Source of the DNA: an uncultured Porphyromonas sp. | GTDB taxonomy: Bacteria > Bacteroidota > Bacteroidia > Bacteroidales > Porphyromonadaceae | DNA: 13,472 nt | Reading direction: 5' to 3' | Assembly (NCBI GenBank): GCA_902465775.1 | Contig: CABQOJ010000014.1 | Coordinates: 1-13,472, forward strand | Shown: positions 5,796 to 12,173 of the stretch, in pieces | How the letters are laid out: every line of letters begins with the position of its first letter | Position numbering within the stretch: the first letter of the stretch is position 1 | Position numbers and translations under genes: made by a program | The notes under the pieces: model-generated | Databases searched by the model: none | The model's input: only the letters and a program-made list of their open reading frames with translations | Told to the model about the DNA's origin: nothing

Positions 5796-6956
5796 CTATC
5801 GCTCTACCGTGCCAAAGGGCGTAACGAGTGTCAGGTGGTTCTGGTCAGCCGACTCGACACGGCCGATGACCTGCGCGTCAATGTTGAAGTGTCGTGCCAC
5901 GGCGATGGCTTCCTCGGCCTGCTCTGCGGGCAAGTAAGCCTCTAGGCGGTGCCCCATGTTGAAGACTTGGTACAGCTCCGCAGCGTCGGCGCCACTCTCC
6001 TCGGCAATCATCTGGAAAAGCGGCGGGATGGGAAGCAGATGGTCCTTGATAATGTGCTTGTTCGTGACGAAGTTCATCACCTTCGTCTGAGCGCCTCCGG
6101 TACAGTGGATCAGTCCGTGGATGGCGGGTCGCATCTCTTTGAGCAACTTCGCCACAAGCGGTGCGTAAGTGCGGGTCGGAGAGAGGATCAGTTCGCCGAC
6201 CGTCAGCCCAGTCCCTGGCACCTCGGCGAGTAGCTCACGGCTCCCGCTGTAGACCAAGTCGTCAGGCACGGCTGGGTCGTAGCTCTCGGGGAACTTCTCG
6301 GCCAATGCGTGCGAGAGTATATCGTGTCTTGCGGAAGTTAGTCCGTTGCTCCCCATACCGCCATTGTAACGCGCCTCGTAAGTCGCCTGTCCATAGGAGG
6401 CGAAGCCGACGATCACGTCCCCGTCAGCGATATGTGCGTTGTCGATGATGTCGCTCCGACGCATACGGCAGGTCACCGTGCTGTCCACGATGATCGTACG
6501 AACCAGGTCGCCCACGTCAGCCGTCTCACCTCCCGTAAGGTAGATCTCTACACCGAGATCGCGCATCTGCGCTAGGATCTCCTCGGTTCCATTGATGACC
6601 GCGCCGATCACTTCGCCAGGGATGAGCTGCTTGTTGCGCCCGATGGTTGAGGAGAGGAGCATCCCCGAGGTCGCCCCCACGCAGAGGAGGTCGTCGAGGT
6701 TCATCACGATCGCATCCTGCGCAATGCCTCGCCACACGGATAGGTCGCCCGTCTCTCGCCAGTAGATATAGGCTAGCGAAGACTTCGTGCCAGCCCCATC
6801 GGCGTGCATGATATTGCAATAGTCAGGATCACCCCCCAGTATGTCAGGTAGGATCTTGCAAAAGGCTTGCGGGTAGAGCCCTTTGTCTATATGGGCAATG
6901 GCATTGTGTACATCTTCTTTTGCGGCAGAAACGCCTCGGCGCATGTATCGGTTCAT
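5796..6956 (-). CDS. purM: phosphoribosylformylglycinamidine cyclo-ligase (AIR synthase), Bacteroidales long form
   Basis: This 386-residue PurM-family protein would catalyse ATP-dependent closure of FGAM to aminoimidazole ribonucleotide, the fifth step of purine synthesis. The N-terminal half has the family motifs in order: HADGAGTKS (51-59, usual form DGVGTK), DAIVMNLDDLLCVGA (81-95), LTGGETAD (140-147) and GMGSNGLTSARH (200-211). The C-terminal half is more divergent: the usual HITGGG loop reads HCTGGAQTK, and the chain is about 40 residues longer than the E. coli enzyme. Bacteroidales carry such long PurM proteins, so I keep the call, but a related AIR-synthase-fold protein is possible. 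It lies 35 bases after the GH73-LysM gene and 37 bases before prfA, all leftward, so an operon is likely. The first spacer consists largely of 7-base repeats. Confidence 0.8.
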   Translation of the reverse strand: MNRYMRRGVSAAKEDVHNAIAHIDKGLYPQAFCKILPDILGGDPDYCNIMHADGAGTKSSLAYIYWRETGDLSVWRGIAQDAIVMNLDDLLCVGATSGMLLSSTIGRNKQLIPGEVIGAVINGTEEILAQMRDLGVEIYLTGGETADVGDLVRTIIVDSTVTCRMRRSDIIDNAHIADGDVIVGFASYGQATYEARYNGGMGSNGLTSARHDILSHALAEKFPESYDPAVPDDLVYSGSRELLAEVPGTGLTVGELILSPTRTYAPLVAKLLKEMRPAIHGLIHCTGGAQTKVMNFVTNKHIIKDHLLPIPPLFQMIAEESGADAAELYQVFNMGHRLEAYLPAEQAEEAIAVARHFNIDAQVIGRVESADQNHLTLVTPFGTVER

Positions 6957-6963
6957 AGAGACC

Positions 6964-6991
6964 TTAGAAGTTAGAGGTTAGAAATTAGAGA
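6964..6991. repeat. four tandem TTAGARR heptamers in an operon spacer
   Basis: Units TTAGAAG, TTAGAGG, TTAGAAA and TTAGAGA follow without gaps, and the next TTA (6992-6994) is the stop codon of the GH73-LysM gene on the other strand. The array fills most of the 35-base spacer before purM. The same unit recurs at 10294-10324, in reverse at 10364-10407, and at 12174-12194. Confidence 0.8.
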
Positions 6992-7933
6992 TTAGCGAAG
7001 TCTGAGCACGTCGCCCTCCTCGGGGGCGTAGTCATAGTCTAGATGGTTCATACGGTATAGTCGATCGAGGCGTATGCCGTAGCGCTGCGAGATATCGTGC
7101 ATCGACTCGCCCACCTGCACCACATGGTCGGGGTAGTTGGGCGTGGCACGTCTGTTCTTGCGCTCTAGGTAGATCACGTCTCCAGCCTTAATGGGGAAGT
7201 CCACCGGCATATCGTTGTAGTCGGCCAAGCGCTTGAGGCTTATGCCCATCTCGCGAGCGATCGACTCGAGCGAGTCCCCTTCGTTCGCCAATATATATAG
7301 GAGTCCATAGCTAAAGTATCCCTCGTGCGTCAGCTTCATCTCCGGATCCTTTTCAGAAGGCGTATAGGTCGGTGCGGGACGGCCCGACATCCAGCGTGGG
7401 TAGCGCCCTCGATCCAGCTCATATAGCTCGTACTGCTCGATCACCTTGATGAGCATGTTGGCGTAGCCCTTGTTCGTCGCATAGCCACACTGCTGCAGTC
7501 CCCTAGCCCACGTTGCATAGTCCGTGATCTGGTAAGTGTATAGCACCTTATAGCGAGGCTGCTTGAGGAAGTTCGAGTGATCCTCGTAGGAGTCACCCGC
7601 AGAGCGGTACTTGCGAAAGCACTCCCCCTTGAGATCATCGTCGGCATAGATACGCTGCCCCTGCCAGGCGCGGTGACACTTGATGCCAAAGTGGTTATTG
7701 CCATCGCGCGCCAGACGACTAGTGCCAGCGCCCGTCTCGATCAGCCCCTGCGCCATCGTGATGCTCGCAGGGATCTTGTGACGCTTCATCTGGCGAATGC
7801 ACTCATCGGCATAGGTACGTATATAGGTCTGGTAGTTAGGATTCATCCGTGACTGCCCCCACGCTGTGGCGCAGAGCAAGAGCAGACAAGCTATCGAGAG
7901 CAGAGACCGTGACAGATCGGTGAAGAGCTTCAT
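6992..7933 (-). CDS. exported glucosaminidase (GH73) with two LysM domains
   Basis: This 313-residue protein has a signal peptide (MKLFTDLSRSLLSIACLLLLC, cut near AWGQ), a GH73 N-acetylglucosaminidase domain at about 35-180 and two LysM peptidoglycan-binding repeats at about 212-257 and 270-312. The GH73 part shows the catalytic glutamate in AQGLIETGAGTS (E66), DGNNHFGIKCH (77-87), the YRSAGDSYEDHSNFL block (109-123) and GYATNKGYANML (150-161). It should hydrolyse peptidoglycan glycan strands in the periplasm during growth or division. The LysM repeats carry the GDSLESIAREMGISLKRLADYN and GESMHDISQRYGIRLDRLYRMN patterns. It is the first gene of the leftward set with purM and prfA and has a candidate -7 box at 8015-8022. 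The pairing with purine and translation genes looks positional, not functional. Confidence 0.9.
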   Translation of the reverse strand: MKLFTDLSRSLLSIACLLLLCATAWGQSRMNPNYQTYIRTYADECIRQMKRHKIPASITMAQGLIETGAGTSRLARDGNNHFGIKCHRAWQGQRIYADDDLKGECFRKYRSAGDSYEDHSNFLKQPRYKVLYTYQITDYATWARGLQQCGYATNKGYANMLIKVIEQYELYELDRGRYPRWMSGRPAPTYTPSEKDPEMKLTHEGYFSYGLLYILANEGDSLESIAREMGISLKRLADYNDMPVDFPIKAGDVIYLERKNRRATPNYPDHVVQVGESMHDISQRYGIRLDRLYRMNHLDYDYAPEEGDVLRLR

Positions 7934-8014
7934 AGGGCTTTAGGCGTTAATCTATTAGGTGTGTAGCTAGGTCTCAAGCACCTCCCCACAGAGTGAGAGG
8001 AGCTACCTGAACTA

Positions 8015-8022
8015 CAAAGGTA
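8015..8022 (-). promoter_or_regulatory. -7 box for the GH73-purM-prfA operon
   Basis: TACCTTTG reads leftward at 8015-8022, 82 bases before the ATG. No TTG is found at the expected distance (the sequence there reads TAG), so the -33 element is weak or absent. It lies in the 237-base divergent region shared with rpsA. Confidence 0.5.
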
Positions 8023-8101
8023 CTAAATAGATCTGTAGTCACTAGCTTCGTCATCGACGCAACGCTTAATCGGCTAGTCGTCACGTATGTAAGAATTTTT
8101 G

Positions 8102-8109
8102 TACCTTTG
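8102..8109 (+). promoter_or_regulatory. -7 box of the rpsA promoter
   Basis: TACCTTTG at 8102-8109 matches the Bacteroidota -7 consensus. The best -33 candidate is TCG (8078-8080) at 21 bases spacing, which is imperfect. The start would fall near 8115, giving a leader of about 55 bases that is A/T-rich and has no Shine-Dalgarno sequence before the ATG at 8171. Confidence 0.6.
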
Positions 8110-8170
8110 CGCCATTGTACAGAGTAACTATACATACAGTTTTACCTATTAAATCACCACAACTTACTAA

Positions 8171-9967
8171 ATGAGTAACAATCCAACGGATCGTATCCAG
8201 CCACTCGCAGACTTCGACTGGTCTGGCTACGCACAGGACACTGACATCTCTCCAGAGATGCGCAAAGAGCGCGAGGCGATTTATGACAAGACTCTGACGA
8301 CGATCAAAGAAAACGAGGTCGTCATGGGTAAGGTCATGTCTATCAGCAAGCGCGAGGTACTAGTCAACATCGGCTACAAGAGTGCAGGTATCATATCTGC
8401 CAACGAGTTTAACTACAACAAGGACCTCAAGGTCGGAGACGAGGTAGAGGTACTTGTCGAGAGCAAGGAGGATCGTCATGGTCAGCTACAGCTCTCACAC
8501 CGCAAGGCGCGTGCTGCTCGTGCTTGGGAGAAGATCGCTGCTGCTCAGGAAAACGACGAGGTCATCCTCGGCTACATCAAGAGCCGTGTCAATGGCGGTA
8601 TGATCGTCGATATCTTCGGCATCGAGGCATTCCTGCCAGGATCACAGATCGACGTACGTCCTATCAAGGACTATGACGCTTTTGTCGATAAGACGATGGA
8701 GTTCAAGATCGTCAAGGTCAACCCCGAGTACCGCAACGTAGTCGTATCGCACAAGGTCCTCATCGAGGCAGAGCTCGAGCAGCAAAAGAAGGAGATCATC
8801 TCCAAGCTCGAGAAGGGTCAAGTCCTCGAGGGTGTCGTCAAGGGTATCACCTCTTATGGTGCCTTCGTCGACCTCGGTGGCGTAGACGGTCTAATACATA
8901 TTACCGACCTCTCTTGGGGTCGTATCGGAGATCCCTCCGAGGTGGTCTCTATTGACGAGAAGATCAACGTGGTCATCCTCGACTTTGATGAGGAGAAGAC
9001 ACGTATCGCTCTCGGTCTCAAGCAGCTTATGCCACATCCATGGGATGCCCTCGATCCTAACCTTAAGGAGGGTGACATCATCCATGGCCGTGTCGTTGTC
9101 ATCACTGACTACGGCGCATTTGTAGAGGTGATCCCAGGTGTCGAGGGACTGATCCACGTCAGCGAGATGTCCTGGACGCAGCACCTACGCAGTGCTCAGG
9201 AGTTCCTCACCGTAGGTCAGGAGGTTGACGCTGTCGTCCTCATGCTCGACCGCGAGGATCGCAAGATGAGCCTCGGTCTCAAGCAGCTCAAGCCCGATCC
9301 ATGGGAGACCATCGAGCAGCGCTTCCCCGTTGGGTCCAACCACGAGGCTCGCGTACGCAACTTCACCAACTACGGTGTCTTCGTTGAGCTAGACGAGGGT
9401 ATCGACGGTCTGATCCACATCAGCGACCTCTCTTGGACTCGCAAGGTCAAGCACCCCAACGAGTTCGTCAAGGTTGGTCAGATGATCGAGGTACAGGTCC
9501 TCGAGATCGACAAGGAGAACCGTCGTCTCAGCCTCGGTCACAAGCAGGTGACTGAGAATCCTTGGGACGAGTTTGCTAAGGAGTTCACCATCGGCTCTAT
9601 CCACGAGGGTACAGTCGTTCGTATGAATGAGAAGGGTGCCACCATCGCGCTACCTTACGGTGTCGAGGCATTTGCCACACCTAAGCACCTCATCAAGGAG
9701 GACGGCACGAGCGTAGCTGTAGACGAGAAGCTTCCCTTCAAGATCCTAGACTTCAACCCCGAGATGCAGCGCATCATCGTCTCTCACAGCCGTATCCACG
9801 AGGATGCTGAGCGTGCAGAGCGTCGTCAGGCTGCTAGCGAGGAGCGCAACCAGCAGGTACGCGATGCTGCAGCTGTCGCAGCTACACAGCAGAGCGTAGA
9901 GCGTGCTACTCTCGGAGACCTGGACGAGCTAGCAGCTCTCAAGGAGCGTCTAGAGAGCGCTGAGTAA
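8171..9967 (+). CDS. rpsA: 30S ribosomal protein S1
   Basis: This 598-residue protein has six S1 (OB-fold) RNA-binding domains at about 47-112, 129-196, 215-285, 300-372, 387-458 and 474-540, followed by a charged, alanine-rich tail. Domains 3, 4 and 5 are the most canonical, with YGAFVDLGGVDGLIHITDLSW, YGAFVEVIPGVEGLIHVSEMSW and YGVFVELDEGIDGLIHISDLSW; domains 1, 2 and 6 are divergent, as in other S1 proteins. It binds mRNA leaders on the small ribosomal subunit and helps start translation, which matters in a phylum whose mRNAs mostly lack Shine-Dalgarno sequences. The ATG at 8171 follows the unstructured leader ACTTACTAA. The gene runs alone and rightward, away from the GH73 operon, and ends in a strong terminator. 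Its codon use is strongly biased (GAG, AAG, CTC, ATC, CGT), as expected for a highly expressed gene. Confidence 0.97.
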   Translation: MSNNPTDRIQPLADFDWSGYAQDTDISPEMRKEREAIYDKTLTTIKENEVVMGKVMSISKREVLVNIGYKSAGIISANEFNYNKDLKVGDEVEVLVESKEDRHGQLQLSHRKARAARAWEKIAAAQENDEVILGYIKSRVNGGMIVDIFGIEAFLPGSQIDVRPIKDYDAFVDKTMEFKIVKVNPEYRNVVVSHKVLIEAELEQQKKEIISKLEKGQVLEGVVKGITSYGAFVDLGGVDGLIHITDLSWGRIGDPSEVVSIDEKINVVILDFDEEKTRIALGLKQLMPHPWDALDPNLKEGDIIHGRVVVITDYGAFVEVIPGVEGLIHVSEMSWTQHLRSAQEFLTVGQEVDAVVLMLDREDRKMSLGLKQLKPDPWETIEQRFPVGSNHEARVRNFTNYGVFVELDEGIDGLIHISDLSWTRKVKHPNEFVKVGQMIEVQVLEIDKENRRLSLGHKQVTENPWDEFAKEFTIGSIHEGTVVRMNEKGATIALPYGVEAFATPKHLIKEDGTSVAVDEKLPFKILDFNPEMQRIIVSHSRIHEDAERAERRQAASEERNQQVRDAAAVAATQQSVERATLGDLDELAALKERLESAE

Positions 9968-10029
9968 CAAATAGTGGAAGTCTCGGAGCGGTGCCCAGCC
10001 CCCCCTGAGACTAACCATAGCAAATAGTA

Positions 10030-10068
10030 AGAGAGGTGACGTCCCATCGGGAGGTCACCTCTCTTTTT
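10030..10068 (+). terminator. strong intrinsic terminator of rpsA
   Basis: AGAGAGGTGAC (10030-10040) pairs perfectly with GTCACCTCTCT (10054-10064), followed by TTTT. A weaker hairpin AGTCTC/GAGACT (9979-9984 with 10007-10012) lies between the rpsA stop and this terminator. Confidence 0.88.
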
Positions 10069-10105
10069 GTCATTTATCGCCCTATTGCCGTGCCCATCCG
10101 AAAAG

Positions 10106-10295
10106 CTCCTCACCGAGGAAATCCCCAACAGCTCCGTGGGAAACGAAAATCCTCCACTGAGGGGCAAAATGAAACTTTCGAAGAATCAACTGAAACTTCC
10201 GAAGAATGAAATCAAAGTTCGGAAAAGTTTTTTCGTTCCTCGGTGGAGGATTACCGTTTTCCACCGAGGCTTTTCCGATTTCCTCGGGGGAGGAG
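10106..10295. mobile_element. 190-base imperfect inverted-repeat element with tandem 21-mers at its centre (MITE-like)
   Basis: The left arm (10106-10185) and the right arm (10215-10295, read in reverse) align almost end to end. Both read CTCCTC, then CGAGGAAATC, then a GTGG/GGTGG block with GAAAAC/GAAACG, then AATCCTCCAC(T/C)GAGG, then an A-rich piece with ACTTT. The centre holds a 21-base direct repeat, TGAAACTT(T/C)CGAAGAAT plus 4 bases, at 10170-10190 and 10191-10211, with a decayed third copy at 10212-10232. The whole could fold into one long hairpin and starts 38 bases after the rpsA terminator. This architecture fits a non-autonomous miniature element or a large structured repeat; Porphyromonas genomes are known to carry several MITE families, but I cannot assign this one. 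Reading frames on both strands here follow the repeats and were not called as genes. No obvious target-site duplication was found. Confidence 0.6.
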
Positions 10296-10407
10296 ATTAG
10301 AGGTTAGAAGTTAGAGATTAGAGAGCATCGGAGGGATCAGAGGGATCGGAGGTATCGGAGTCTCCTCTAACCTCTAACCTCTAATCTCTAACTTCTAATC
10401 TCTAACC
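10294..10407. repeat. composite repeat: heptamers, nonamers, inverted heptamers
   Basis: Heptamers (TTAGAGG, TTAGAAG, TTAGAGA, TTAGAGA) occupy about 10294-10324. Four nonamers of the ATCGGAGGN type follow at 10327-10362 (ATCGGAGGG, ATCAGAGGG, ATCGGAGGT, ATCGGAGTC). The heptamers then return in reverse (CCTCTAA, CCTCTAA, TCTCTAA, CTTCTAA, TCTCTAA) to 10407, so the two outer blocks could pair around the nonamers. It directly abuts the inverted-repeat element and runs into the stop codon of the small reading frame at 10402-10527. Confidence 0.8.
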
Positions 10408-10527
10408 GAGGGCATCGATCTGCGCGAGGATCGTCTCGCCGAGGAGCTTCTTACGACGTATGTGGTCGTGTACCTCTACGGTAGTATGAACTACTAGTCC
10501 TACCAATAATTGGTTACTAGAAGGCAT
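10402..10527 (-). pseudogene. 41-codon reading frame, probably the 3' stump of a lost gene
   Basis: An ATG at 10525-10527 opens 41 codons ending in TAG at 10402-10404. The last 25 codons encode VEVHDHIRRKKLLGETILAQ and a short tail (IDALG) in codons typical of this genome (CTC, GAG, ATC, AAG). The first 16 codons (MPSSNQLLVGLVVHTT) are A/T-rich and unlike it. The simplest reading is that the C-terminus of a former chromosomal gene was joined to foreign or rearranged DNA near 10480, and that its stop is supplied by a heptamer repeat. A true small protein is possible but lacks a recognisable promoter or start context. I do not recognise the family. Confidence 0.35.
10494..10520. promoter_or_regulatory. 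nested palindrome ACCAAT-A-ATTGGT, possible operator
   Basis: ACCAAT (10502-10507) and ATTGGT (10509-10514) form a perfect dyad about one base, flanked by CTAGT (10494-10498) and ACTAG (10516-10520), which also pair. It lies inside the 5' half of the small frame and 84 bases past the TetR stop. Binding by the neighbouring TetR protein is speculative. Confidence 0.3.
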
Positions 10528-10603
10528 CTGTCAATAAATAGGACGGGAAGAACTACCCAATGTCGAGGATGAGTGAAAAGTGTGAACTGACGACTTTGTC
10601 TTA

Positions 10604-11206
10604 TCATTCTTGAACCAAGAATTTATCGATTATATCCAAGAGGGAGTTTATCAGTAGCTCTCGTCCCTTTTTAGAGTCCCACTCGATACCGCAAAATGTA
10701 GATCGGTTGCCCCTCAAAATAAGATAGTACAAGCCTCCAACTAGTACGGCCAATAAGGCTTGAGGATTTACGCCCATATCTAGTCGTATCTTGGATGAGA
10801 TGGCTGGCATGATCTCCTGCAATGTGTCCTCTCGGCTTCTTGCACTCTTGCGAGTCAACTTGTTGTTATACCTAAGCTCCCAAAGCATGATCTCCTGCAT
10901 CTCTTTATTGTGATGCAAGGCCGTGACAAGGTTTGTAGCCATCTTATGAAAGTAGTCTCGAACGCTCCCTTCATTCACATCAACACTACCAAGGATTTCG
11001 TTGAGAAAGTAGTCAAACTTGCTCGTATACGCCTTTATCAGTCCATCATCATCGGTGAAGCGTCTAGTCAAAACGGCGATGTCGGTTCTGGACTCTTTTG
11101 CAACCTGCTTTAAAGACACCGCAGCCACTCCATCTCGTAATACGATATTGGAGACGACCTTAAAGATGTCCTCTTCGATCTCTTTCGCAGCTCTTCGTTT
11201 TGCCAT
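10604..11206 (-). CDS. TetR/AcrR-family transcriptional regulator
   Basis: The 200-residue length is typical of the family. Residues 8-55 form the N-terminal DNA-binding domain: a first helix (EIEEDIFKVVSNIVLRDG), then the helix-turn-helix AAVSLKQVAKESRTDIAVLTRRFTDDDGLI. The usual LYRYF recognition segment is altered to LTRRF, so the DNA contact surface is unusual but the spacing is kept. The remaining helices (EGSVRDYFHKMATNLVTALH, EIMLWELRYNN, ALLAVLVGGLYYLIL) form the variable ligand-binding and dimer part; the ligand cannot be predicted. It lies 68 bases after the lipoprotein gene, in the same direction, with only a weak hairpin between, so the two may be cotranscribed and self-regulated. 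Codons and base composition are more A/T-rich than in flanking core genes, which suits an acquired segment. No efflux or other typical target gene is adjacent apart from the lipoprotein. Confidence 0.8.
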   Translation of the reverse strand: MAKRRAAKEIEEDIFKVVSNIVLRDGVAAVSLKQVAKESRTDIAVLTRRFTDDDGLIKAYTSKFDYFLNEILGSVDVNEGSVRDYFHKMATNLVTALHHNKEMQEIMLWELRYNNKLTRKSARSREDTLQEIMPAISSKIRLDMGVNPQALLAVLVGGLYYLILRGNRSTFCGIEWDSKKGRELLINSLLDIIDKFLVQE

Positions 11207-11228
11207 ATTATTGGAGTCTTAGTTGCAA

Positions 11229-11258
11229 GAAGGGTGAGAGATTTTTCCCCCACCCTTC
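11229..11258 (-). terminator. weak hairpin between lipoprotein and TetR genes
   Basis: GAAGGGTG (11229-11236) pairs with CACCCTTC (11251-11258) around a 14-base loop. Read leftward it is followed by TTGCAACT, not a T-run, so it may only attenuate transcription into the TetR gene or stabilise the lipoprotein message. Confidence 0.35.
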
Positions 11259-11274
11259 CTATTCGTTTCTCGGT

Positions 11275-11709
11275 TTAGTTGCTAGCTTTACGCTTTAAGG
11301 TCTGCTCTATGTTACTGTAGCCATCATGCACCCTTAAGGTGAGAGACTTATTATCCTCAGAAAAGCGGTAGATGAATTCATGGATACTGCTTGACCTTTT
11401 AATGCCATCTCCAGGGAAGAGCTTATACAAGATATCCCCTTTCGTGTAGTAGTACTCCGTAAAAGGATCTCTCTTACCATCTCTTACCTGATAAGATTCT
11501 CCTTCAGGCGTATACACTACATCATAGATGCCTTCTCCAGTTTCAGAATCCAAGACAGTCCAAGTCCCGAAGAAGCGCGCGTCTCGTTGTCGAGATAGGA
11601 ACTGCTCCTTTTCAGAATCTGAGGAGTTGCAGGACAGGAAGCCGATCATCGCCAAAGCAATCGCAAGGAGTCTCATTCCTCTCGTGATTTTTAGGTTGTT
11701 CTTTGTCAT
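11275..11709 (-). CDS. small lipoprotein, lipocalin-like, function unknown
   Basis: The protein is 144 residues from the ATG at 11707-11709. The N-terminus is positively charged, followed by a hydrophobic stretch and the lipobox GFLSC (cysteine 27), so it should be lipid-anchored in the envelope. After a short polar linker comes FFGTWTVLD, a GxW start like that of lipocalin-type barrels, then alternating strands (YDVVYTPEGESYQV, EYYYTKGDILYKLF, HEFIYRFSEDNKSLTLRV). Bacteroidota have many such small lipocalin-like lipoproteins, but this family is not one I can name. The frame is open to 11817, but the upstream part contains the promoter region and no signal-peptide logic, so the later ATG was chosen; the internal ATG at 11674-11676 (MRLLAIALAMIGFLSC) is also plausible. 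It precedes the TetR gene and may be its target. Confidence 0.75.
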   Translation of the reverse strand: MTKNNLKITRGMRLLAIALAMIGFLSCNSSDSEKEQFLSRQRDARFFGTWTVLDSETGEGIYDVVYTPEGESYQVRDGKRDPFTEYYYTKGDILYKLFPGDGIKRSSSIHEFIYRFSEDNKSLTLRVHDGYSNIEQTLKRKASN

Positions 11710-11773
11710 AAAACTTAGCTGGTTAATTGTTGTTATTTGGTGGGGGTGGTGGGAGTAGAAGTACTCCCCGATG

Positions 11774-11781
11774 CAAAGGTA
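11774..11781 (-). promoter_or_regulatory. -7 box for the lipoprotein-TetR genes
   Basis: TACCTTTG reads leftward at 11774-11781. A second -7-like box, TATATTTG, is at 11792-11799. Neither has a clear TTG at 19-21 bases, so which is used is uncertain. The leader from the first site contains a 7-bp hairpin GGGAGTA/TACTCCC at 11751-11768. Confidence 0.5.
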
Positions 11782-11827
11782 GCACAATCTCCAAATATAA
11801 CGACATATTAACGACATAAATTCATAA

Positions 11828-11898
11828 CAAGCTAGAAAGCAACAGCTTGATCAAGCTAAAAACAAAAACAAGCGTCTGCAAAATTCACAACTTAGCTT
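11828..11898. promoter_or_regulatory. cluster of AGCTTG half-sites around a perfect 14-base palindrome, candidate operator
   Basis: AGCTTGATCAAGCT at 11844-11857 is a perfect palindrome. The half-site AGCTTG/CAAGCT also occurs at 11828-11833 and 11893-11898, making four half-sites in 71 bases. The cluster lies 50-120 bases upstream of the lipoprotein -7 box. Size and symmetry suit a TetR-type operator, but the link to the local regulator is inference. Confidence 0.4.
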
Positions 11899-11935
11899 GG
11901 ATTCATCCACTGTATATGTAGAAGACACAAATTGA

Positions 11936-12158
11936 GTAGGTCGGGAAACGAAAGTTTTCTGACCTACTTTCGGTATAACATGCCCGTCATACCAAGCAAG
12001 CGACCTCCCCTGTGCGGGAGGTCGGACTGGGAGTGCATCCTTCGTCTAGTCCGACCCACAAGAGGTCGATCTCCCACCACGTCCGCCTATCCATCGGTCG
12101 TTCGGGGCTGTGCCCCTCCGACCGACGGCTACGATGCGTCGGACCTCTTGCGAGGTCC
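11936..12158. other. dense multi-hairpin region, possible structured RNA or repeat element
   Basis: Several strong stems occur in order. GTAGGTCGGGAAAC (11936-11949) pairs with 11954-11967 over 14 bp and is capped by a GAAA tetraloop. CGACCTCCC (12001-12009) pairs with 12016-12024. GGTCGGACT (12020-12028) pairs with 12048-12056. CAAGAGGTC (12059-12067) pairs with GACCTCTTG (12142-12150) and encloses a two-step hairpin: TCGGTCG with CGACCGA (12094-12100 and 12119-12125) plus GGGGC with GCCCC (12104-12108 and 12112-12116). GGACCTC (12141-12147) can pair instead with GAGGTCC (12152-12158), in competition with the long-range stem. CCTATCCATC is repeated at 12086-12095 and 12157-12166. The density of exact pairing is far above that of the surrounding spacer. 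A plus-strand frame crosses the region but has the arginine/proline/serine-rich look of translated palindromes. An RNA gene, a leader element for the peptidase gene and a REP-type repeat all remain possible. Confidence 0.5.
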
Positions 12159-12173
12159 TATCCATCAGAGGAG

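Noticed and set aside
6964..6991. Telomere-like TTAGGG-type repeat
   Set aside because: The heptamer only resembles telomere repeats by chance; arrays are short, internal and occur in both orientations on a bacterial chromosome.
10067..10300. Frames on both strands across the inverted-repeat element, including the repeated peptide ILRKFQLILRKFHF
   Set aside because: The peptide repeat is the translated 21-mer array; there is no start context, promoter or codon bias supporting expression.
11710..11817. N-terminal extension of the lipoprotein to 11817
   Set aside because: It would cover the promoter region and bury the lipobox far from the N-terminus.
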